Assembly: GCA_023388495.1 (NCBI GenBank)
Contig: JAEWGC010000013.1
Coordinates: 62,001 to 126,000, forward strand
Length of the DNA: 64,000 nucleotides
DNA from: Bacillota bacterium
GTDB lineage: Bacteria > Bacillota > Clostridia > Tissierellales > Tissierellaceae
Reading direction: 5' to 3'
The notes beneath the pieces are model-generated. The model had not been told where the DNA came from, made no database searches, and saw nothing but the letters and a program-made list of their open reading frames with translations. Shown here in pieces: positions 58,917 to 64,000 of this stretch; position 1 is the stretch's first letter, and every line of letters begins with the position of its first letter. The translations under genes were made by a program, and so were the position numbers.

Positions 58917-58937
58917 CTTATTTTTTTGTAGTACAAT
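58909..58937 (+). promoter_or_regulatory. Probable promoter of codY
   Basis: TGTACA (58909-58914), 17 bp and TACAAT (58932-58937), about 90 bases before codY. Confidence 0.45.
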
Positions 58938-59028
58938 TATATATGTAATTAAATGAAAACAGAAAAAGATTAATATAAGATTTCATAGGAAATAAATTGA
59001 GTTTATTTTAACAAGGAGGATTTACTAT

Positions 59029-59808
59029 ATGGAAAGTTTATTACAAAGAACTAGGAAATTAAATAAAACACTACAGGGATATGGTTCTAAACCAGTATCT
59101 TTTTCAGATTTAAGCGAAATACTAAGCAATATACTTGATGCAAATGTATATATAGCTAGTACTAGTGGGAAAGTTTTAGGTTATGAATTATCAGCAGGAT
59201 TTGATTGTGATATAGTTCAAGCTGAAATAGTTAAAGAAAAGCGATTCCCTAAAAAATATAATGAGGAATTATTAAGATACAATGAAACCAATGAAAATAT
59301 GAAAGAAGTTCATGATTGTGTTTTTGACCAAGTATCAGAATGTCCTTATCCTGATAAGATAGCAACTGTTATACCAATAAACAGTGTCGGAAAGAGGCTA
59401 GGGACCGTAGTTTTAGCCCGATTTGGAAAAGAATTTACTGAAGATGATCTTGTATTGGCAGAATATAGTGCAACAATTGTAGGTATGGAAATATTAAGAG
59501 CCAAATCCGAAGAAATAGAAGAAGAGGCAAGAAAAAAATCTATTGTGCAAATGGCTATAGGTACCCTCTCTTACTCTGAATTAGAGGCAATGGAACATAT
59601 TTTTAGTGAGCTAGAAGGCAATGAAGGGTTACTCGTTGCAAGTAAGATTGCTGATAGAGTTGGTATAACAAGATCTGTTATTGTAAATGCTTTGAGAAAA
59701 TTTGAAAGCGCTGGAGTTATTGAATCCCGATCTTTAGGGATGAAAGGAACCCATATAAAAATTTTAAATGATAAGTTAATAGAAGAACTTCTAAAATCAA
59801 AAGAATAG
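59029..59808 (+). CDS. codY: GTP-sensing global regulator CodY
   Basis: Binds branched-chain amino acids and GTP and controls hundreds of genes at the shift to starvation. The 259 residues have a GAF domain (about 5-150, with VSFSDLSEILSNILDANVY), a linker helix and a winged helix-turn-helix (about 203-255; ASKIADRVGITRSVIVNALRKF, ending GTHIKIL). RBS AAGGAGG. It lies between topA and the flagellar operon, as in Bacillus, and has a strong terminator. Confidence 0.96.
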   Translation: MESLLQRTRKLNKTLQGYGSKPVSFSDLSEILSNILDANVYIASTSGKVLGYELSAGFDCDIVQAEIVKEKRFPKKYNEELLRYNETNENMKEVHDCVFDQVSECPYPDKIATVIPINSVGKRLGTVVLARFGKEFTEDDLVLAEYSATIVGMEILRAKSEEIEEEARKKSIVQMAIGTLSYSELEAMEHIFSELEGNEGLLVASKIADRVGITRSVIVNALRKFESAGVIESRSLGMKGTHIKILNDKLIEELLKSKE

Positions 59809-59830
59809 TAATTATACTATTCTTTTTTTA
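59802..59830 (+). terminator. Terminator after codY
   Basis: AGAATAGTA (59802-59810, includes the stop) pairs with TACTATTCT (59815-59823), loop ATTA, followed by six more T. Confidence 0.88.
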
Positions 59831-59934
59831 TGGGACTTTAGTGCGAATTTGATAAATCAAGGGAAAATCAAGTGTTCGGGGTTGCATTAATAAAACAAAA
59901 TGTATAGAATTAATAAGAGATAATTTATCTTTTT

Positions 59935-59964
59935 TTGTAGAAATGTATCACAATATAGTATAAA
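59935..59964 (+). promoter_or_regulatory. Possible promoter of the flagellar operon
   Basis: TTGTAG (59935-59940), 18 bp and TATAAA (59959-59964), about 48 bases before flgB. The rest of the 203-bp gap after codY shows no other element I can name. Confidence 0.45.
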
Positions 59965-60011
59965 ATAAGAAATTATAGATTGGTTTTCTAAAAATAAAAG
60001 GGTGTGATTTA

Positions 60012-60413
60012 ATGTTAAATAGTATTTATAAGAATATTGATTTTTACAAGAAAGCTTTAGATGGAACTTGGGAACGACATAAGACTATAGCTCATAATAT
60101 TGCTAATGAAAACACTCCCAATTATAAAAGAAAAGTAGTTTCTTTTGAAGATCAGTTGAGACAAGCTATAGATACAAATAAGGTTTCACTAAGAAAAACC
60201 CATGAAAAACATATAGGGGTAGGGAAAAAAAGTTTTGCTCCTAAGATTGTAGAAGACAAGTCTACATCTTATAGATTAGATGGAAATAATGTAAACATTG
60301 ATACAGAAACAGCTGACTTAGCTAAAAATACTATTATGTATGATGCTTTAATTAAGCAAATAACAGGTGAGTTCGATAAGATAAAAAATGTCATTACTGA
60401 AGGGAGTAAATAA
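60012..60413 (+). CDS. flgB: Flagellar basal-body rod protein FlgB
   Basis: A proximal rod subunit that crosses the cell wall. The 133 residues have IAHNIANENTPNYKRKVVSFED, the rod/hook family signature near the N-terminus, and a heptad-like C-terminal helix. It is the first gene of the fla/che operon, as in B. subtilis. RBS AAGGGTG. It is two bases from flgC. Confidence 0.95.
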   Translation: MLNSIYKNIDFYKKALDGTWERHKTIAHNIANENTPNYKRKVVSFEDQLRQAIDTNKVSLRKTHEKHIGVGKKSFAPKIVEDKSTSYRLDGNNVNIDTETADLAKNTIMYDALIKQITGEFDKIKNVITEGSK

Positions 60414-60415
60414 TT

Positions 60416-60856
60416 ATGAGCATTTTTAACTCTATAAATATATCAGCAACAGCATTGACTGCTGAGAAGACAAGAATTGATATTATCGCTAAGAATATGG
60501 CTAATGTAAATACTACACGAAGCACAGGTGGTATGCCATATAGAAGACAAATGGCTATTTTTGAAGAAAATAAATCAACTGCCTTTTCAGAATATCTAAG
60601 CAAATATACTAATAAGTCTGAAGGAAAAGGTGTTAAAATTAGTAAAATAGTTGAGGATGAATCACCTTTTAAGCTTGTATACGAACCGGGTCATCCTGAT
60701 GCTGATGAAAATGGTTATGTAAAAATGCCAAATGTTGACACTATAAAAGAAATGGTCGATCTAATTAGCGCACAACGTTCCTATGATGCTAATATAACAG
60801 CAATGAACGCATCTAAGTCAATACTTATGAAAGCCTTAGAAATTGGTAGGAGGTAA
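60416..60856 (+). CDS. flgC: Flagellar basal-body rod protein FlgC
   Basis: A 146-residue rod subunit. INISATALTAEKTRIDIIAKNMANVNTT is the rod signature (in shorter parts), and the C-terminal half ends with QRSYDANITAMNASKSILMKAL, the paired coiled-coil helix. RBS GAAGGGAG in the flgB end; coupled to flgB. Confidence 0.96.
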   Translation: MSIFNSINISATALTAEKTRIDIIAKNMANVNTTRSTGGMPYRRQMAIFEENKSTAFSEYLSKYTNKSEGKGVKISKIVEDESPFKLVYEPGHPDADENGYVKMPNVDTIKEMVDLISAQRSYDANITAMNASKSILMKALEIGRR

Positions 60857-60861
60857 AGTAT

Positions 60862-61158
60862 ATGAATATAAGTAAAATAGGTGGGTATAAGAATCTTATA
60901 GATCTGAACGATAATAAACCAGTTAACGCTAAAGATAAAAATAACTTTAGTAGTTTATTAAACGATGCATTGAAGCAGGTTAATCAACTACAAATTGATA
61001 GTGAAGAATATAAAAATATGTTGACCGTAGGAGAGGTTGATAATCTTCATGATGTAACAATAGCTGCAGAAAAAGCTAATGTTTCTCTACAAATTACTAT
61101 GAGTATAAGAAATAAAGTTGTAGAGGCTTATAAAGAAATTATGAGAATTCAAATTTAG
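60862..61158 (+). CDS. fliE: Flagellar hook-basal body complex protein FliE
   Basis: A 98-residue linker between the MS ring (FliF) and rod (FlgB). NFSSLLNDALKQVNQLQ and the end with EKANVSLQITMSIRNKVVEAYKEIMRIQI in parts match FliE. It lies 5 bases after flgC, with GGTAGGAGGTAAA as RBS. Confidence 0.94.
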   Translation: MNISKIGGYKNLIDLNDNKPVNAKDKNNFSSLLNDALKQVNQLQIDSEEYKNMLTVGEVDNLHDVTIAAEKANVSLQITMSIRNKVVEAYKEIMRIQI

Positions 61159-61182
61159 AATCAATAGGGAAGAGGTGCAAAG

Positions 61183-62703
61183 GTGCAGGAATCGATACAT
61201 AAAGTAAGTCTACAACTAACGGAATATTGGAAAGAGATGGATAAGAAGAAGAAAATCAGACTAATCCTTATTAGTTTTTTTGTTGTTTTTGCTGTAACTG
61301 CACTTATCCTTACATTAACACGTACCAAATATGATGTTCTATACGGTAATTTAAGCTTAAAAGATATGGGCCAGATTACTACTAAGTTAGATGAAATGGG
61401 AGTCAATTGGAAGACTGGAGAGGATCAAAAGAGTATTTTAGTACCAGCAGAAAATAAAAACCGTATCAAAATAGAATTAGCCACCTATGGTTTACCAAAA
61501 GAAGGATATACATATATGGATGCTTTTAATGATAGTAGCTGGACAATGACGGATTATGATAAGAAACAAAGAATGAAGTTAGCCTTGCAAAGCGAATTAG
61601 CTTCTACAATATCTGAAATTGATGGAGTACAAAGTGCCCAAGTATTTCTAGATGAAAAGGAAACCACTAATTTTGTGCTAAATAATGATCCTGACAACAA
61701 GACTACAGCTTCTGTATTTATCATTAAAAGTGATAGTAGACCGTTGACTGGAGAAAAAGTAAAAGCAATAAAGCATTTGGTTGCAAGTTCTATAAATATG
61801 CAGCCTGATAATGTTAATGTAATTGATGATGAAGGAAGACTTTTAGGTGAGGAAAATCAAAATGATATACTTCCTGTAGACCAATTTACTATGAAACATA
61901 GTTTAGAAACTAGAATAAACGATAGTATAAAGAGATTTTTAGAAAATATAGTTGGTACTGGTAATGTAGATGTAATGTCCAGTGTTAAAATTAATATGGA
62001 TATAGAAAATACTACAATTGTGGAGTTTTCTCCGCCAATTGAAGGAAATGAAGAAGGTCTTATTCGTTCTCTTGAAGAAGTAGAAGAACATATGGTAGGT
62101 GGTGCTGTAGGTGGTGTGCCAGGAACGGATACAAATGTAGAAGATTATTCTATGATTGATGATGGTTCAAGTAGATATGATAAAGTAAGTAGGATAATAA
62201 ATAATGAGTTAAATGAAATAAATAGGGAAATTAGGAAGACACCAGGTCAGGTAGAAAGCATTACAGTAGCCGTATTGGTAAATAAGGATGCTTTAATAGA
62301 TGGTGAAATGACTCCAGAAAGAGAAAAGGAATTTTCAGATTTAATATTTGCAGCAACTGGTTTAGATACTAAGCAAGTCCAGGTAAAAGCAGCAAGCTTT
62401 AATAAGCAGGTGGTAGATAGTGGTATTCTGCCAACAAAAACCATGAATTGGTTATATATCAGTGGAATTTTATTAATATTGTTATTAGTTGTAATTATAT
62501 TTATTTATACAAGATTTAAGGCTAAGAGAGATGCTGCTAATGAATTAGAAAGAATATTAGAAGAAAAATCTTCTATAGAACTGGAAGTAGCAGATCTTGA
62601 TTTTGATGCAGAAGAATCAAAGATGAAGGCTCAGATTGATAATTTTATTGAGAAGAAGCCGGACTCAGTTGCTCAATTGCTTAGAAATTGGTTAAACGAA
62701 TAG
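61183..62703 (+). CDS. fliF: Flagellar MS-ring protein FliF
   Basis: Forms the membrane ring on which the motor is built. The 506 residues have two membrane helices (about 25-46 and 423-447) that flank the ring-building motifs: the N-part with YDVLYGNLSLKDMGQI, EVIDGVQSAQV-like EIDGVQSAQVFL and the YscJ-like domain. The short C-terminal tail (about 455-506) binds FliG. GTG start with GAGGTG six bases upstream. Confidence 0.96.
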   Translation: MQESIHKVSLQLTEYWKEMDKKKKIRLILISFFVVFAVTALILTLTRTKYDVLYGNLSLKDMGQITTKLDEMGVNWKTGEDQKSILVPAENKNRIKIELATYGLPKEGYTYMDAFNDSSWTMTDYDKKQRMKLALQSELASTISEIDGVQSAQVFLDEKETTNFVLNNDPDNKTTASVFIIKSDSRPLTGEKVKAIKHLVASSINMQPDNVNVIDDEGRLLGEENQNDILPVDQFTMKHSLETRINDSIKRFLENIVGTGNVDVMSSVKINMDIENTTIVEFSPPIEGNEEGLIRSLEEVEEHMVGGAVGGVPGTDTNVEDYSMIDDGSSRYDKVSRIINNELNEINREIRKTPGQVESITVAVLVNKDALIDGEMTPEREKEFSDLIFAATGLDTKQVQVKAASFNKQVVDSGILPTKTMNWLYISGILLILLLVVIIFIYTRFKAKRDAANELERILEEKSSIELEVADLDFDAEESKMKAQIDNFIEKKPDSVAQLLRNWLNE

Positions 62704-62715
62704 GAGCGAGTTAAT

Positions 62716-63720
62716 ATGTCTAGAAGACAATTTAGTGGAAAAGAGAAGGTGGCAATACTGCTTATTGCATTAGGTCCTCAGAAATCTGCTGAGATATTTA
62801 AACATTTAAATGAAGAAGAAATAGAAGAATTAACTTTACAAATTGCAAATATGAGGATGGTTTCTCCCCAAGAAAAACAAGCAGTTATTGAGGAGTTTTA
62901 TCAAATATGTCTAGCTCAAGAGTATATATCTGAAGGCGGGATTAATTATGCCAAGGAAGTACTAGAGAGGGCTCTGGGTTCAGATAAAGCTATAGATATA
63001 ATTAATAAATTGACATCTTCATTACATGTGAGGCCTTTTGAATTTATAAGAAAAGCTGACCCCAATCAACTCTTAAACTATATACAAAATGAGCATCCAC
63101 AAACAATTGCATTAGTATTATCATACTTAAGTTCTTCACAGGCAGCACAGATTCTTTCTTCATTACCACAAGAAAAGCAATCAGATGTTATGAGAAGAAT
63201 AGCAATAATGGATAGAACATCACCAGAAGTTGTAAGAGAAATAGAAGCTATCTTAGAGAGTAAATTCTCAAATATTCTAGCACAAGATTATACAACTACT
63301 GGAGGTATTCAAGCTGTAGTAGATATCTTAAACTCTGTAGATAGAGGAACAGAAAAGCACATAATGGAAGATTTAGATATTAGGGATGCAGAATTAAGTG
63401 AAGAGATTAGAAGAAGAATGTTTGTATTTGAAGATATTATAAGCCTTGATAATAGAAGTATTCAAAGAATTATTAGAGAAATTGACAATTCAGGCTGGGC
63501 AATTGCTCTTAAGGGTGCAAGCGAAGAAGTTAAGGATCTTATATTTGCTAATATGTCAAAAAGGTTAGTTGAGATGATAAAAGAGGATATAGAATTTATG
63601 GGACCTGTTCGTATTAGGGATATAGAAGATGCACAACAAAACATAGTTAATGTCATTAGAAAATTAGAAGATGATGGAGAAATAATCACTCCTAGAGGAG
63701 GAGATGAGATAATTGTCTAA
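62716..63720 (+). CDS. fliG: Flagellar motor switch protein FliG
   Basis: Rotor protein that meets the stator and switches rotation direction. The 334 residues contain KEKVAILLIALGPQKSAEIFKHL (split), EHPQTIALVLSYL with the EHPQ hinge motif, and the C-terminal charged region around RSIQRIIREIDNSGWAIAL that contacts MotA. Complete length. It overlaps fliH by 8 bases. Confidence 0.97.
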   Translation: MSRRQFSGKEKVAILLIALGPQKSAEIFKHLNEEEIEELTLQIANMRMVSPQEKQAVIEEFYQICLAQEYISEGGINYAKEVLERALGSDKAIDIINKLTSSLHVRPFEFIRKADPNQLLNYIQNEHPQTIALVLSYLSSSQAAQILSSLPQEKQSDVMRRIAIMDRTSPEVVREIEAILESKFSNILAQDYTTTGGIQAVVDILNSVDRGTEKHIMEDLDIRDAELSEEIRRRMFVFEDIISLDNRSIQRIIREIDNSGWAIALKGASEEVKDLIFANMSKRLVEMIKEDIEFMGPVRIRDIEDAQQNIVNVIRKLEDDGEIITPRGGDEIIV

Positions 63721-64000
63721 TGTTATTAAATCCTTTAGGGTAGTAGAGACTGAATCCATACCTTCAACAAGGGATTCTAGTAAAGTAAATATAAATATAG
63801 ACAATAAAATTATTGACTCCCTTATTGAAGAAGCAAAAGATGAGGCAAAAAAAGAATATGAAAAAATAATTAATGATGCTAAAGAAGAGTCCTTAAAAAT
63901 AATAGAAGATGCTGAAAATCAAAAAGAATCAATGATAGAGGTGGCCTATACTAGATCAAAGGAAATTTTAGATGAGGCAAAAGAAACAGGGTATAATAAT
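63713..64000 (+). CDS. fliH: Flagellar assembly protein FliH, N-terminal fragment
   Basis: The reading frame is open from the TTG at 63713 to the right edge (96 codons) and begins MSNVIKSFRVVETES, typical of Firmicutes FliH. After a short linker it turns into an Ala/Lys/Glu coiled coil (EEAKDEAKKEYEK). FliH binds and restrains the export ATPase FliI, whose gene is expected just beyond the edge. GAGGAGG (63696-63702) is the RBS. The gene overlaps the end of fliG by 8 bases. Only the N-terminal part is visible. Confidence 0.85.
   Translation, partial: MSNVIKSFRVVETESIPSTRDSSKVNINIDNKIIDSLIEEAKDEAKKEYEKIINDAKEESLKIIEDAENQKESMIEVAYTRSKEILDEAKETGYNN

Noticed and set aside
1..64000. CRISPR array, insertion sequences, prophage or rRNA genes.
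   Set aside because: No regularly spaced repeats, transposase or integrase frames, terminal repeats or rRNA-like stretches were seen; gene order is that of a core chromosome.

Overview
The window is AT-rich, densely coded DNA from an endospore-forming, flagellated, low-GC Gram-positive bacterium, most plausibly a member of the Clostridia (a Tissierella-like anaerobe would fit, but this is inference). The evidence is sporulation genes (spoIVA end, ylyA/yteA-type DksA protein, ylbJ), CodY, RemA, PrkC with PASTA domains, DivIVA/SepF, a basal-body operon, and AGGAGG ribosome binding sites with frequent TTG/GTG starts. I see no phage, insertion sequence or CRISPR array. Nearly everything is core chromosome in an order close to the Bacillus subtilis ylm-ylo-ylq-fla region, so deviations from that order are the main points of interest.

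Layout: 1-1000 holds the end of spoIVA, a nucleoside deoxyribosyltransferase-like gene and a tRNA-Pro(GGG) on the minus strand. 1170-9230 holds a small membrane protein and an orphan HlyD-like protein, then yggS-sepF-yggT-ylmH-divIVA (division and ribosome quality control), a minimal DAHP synthase in the place where ileS is usual, a YlyA/YteA-like zinc protein, lspA, an RluA-family pseudouridine synthase and an orphan pyrR. rqcH lies convergent to these. 11200-25850 is one long run: yicC-remA-gmk-rpoZ-coaBC-priA-def-fmt-yugP-rsmB-rlmN-prpC-prkC-rsgA-rpe. A TPP riboswitch then controls thiT-thiN.

27300-35000 holds a 56-residue two-helix membrane protein (at the locus that carries spoVM in B. 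subtilis), rpmB on the minus strand, asp23/yloU-fakA, recG, rsmD-coaD, a coiled-coil protein, and ylbJ and tmcAL on the minus strand. 36200-45100 holds ackA, yceD-rpmF, plsX-acpP-rnc, a radical SAM gene and smc. 45100-54060 is the SRP/ribosome block: ftsY-ylxM-ffh-rpsP-khpA-rimM-trmD-rplS-rbgA-rnhB, then a FliK-like/FlhB-like pair (ylqG-ylqH) and yraN. 54150-58900 holds comM-dprA-topA. codY stands alone with a likely CodY box on its promoter, and the flagellar operon flgB-flgC-fliE-fliF-fliG-fliH begins at 60012 and runs off the right edge.

The genes mostly couple translation, membrane targeting, division and envelope synthesis. No clearly new mobile or defence system is visible. The better leads are small: an unannotated membrane protein at the spoVM position, the membrane pair before yggS, the FliK/FlhB-like pair without a secretion apparatus, a possible AUA start of yggS, and several perfect inverted repeats placed over promoters or ribosome binding sites.
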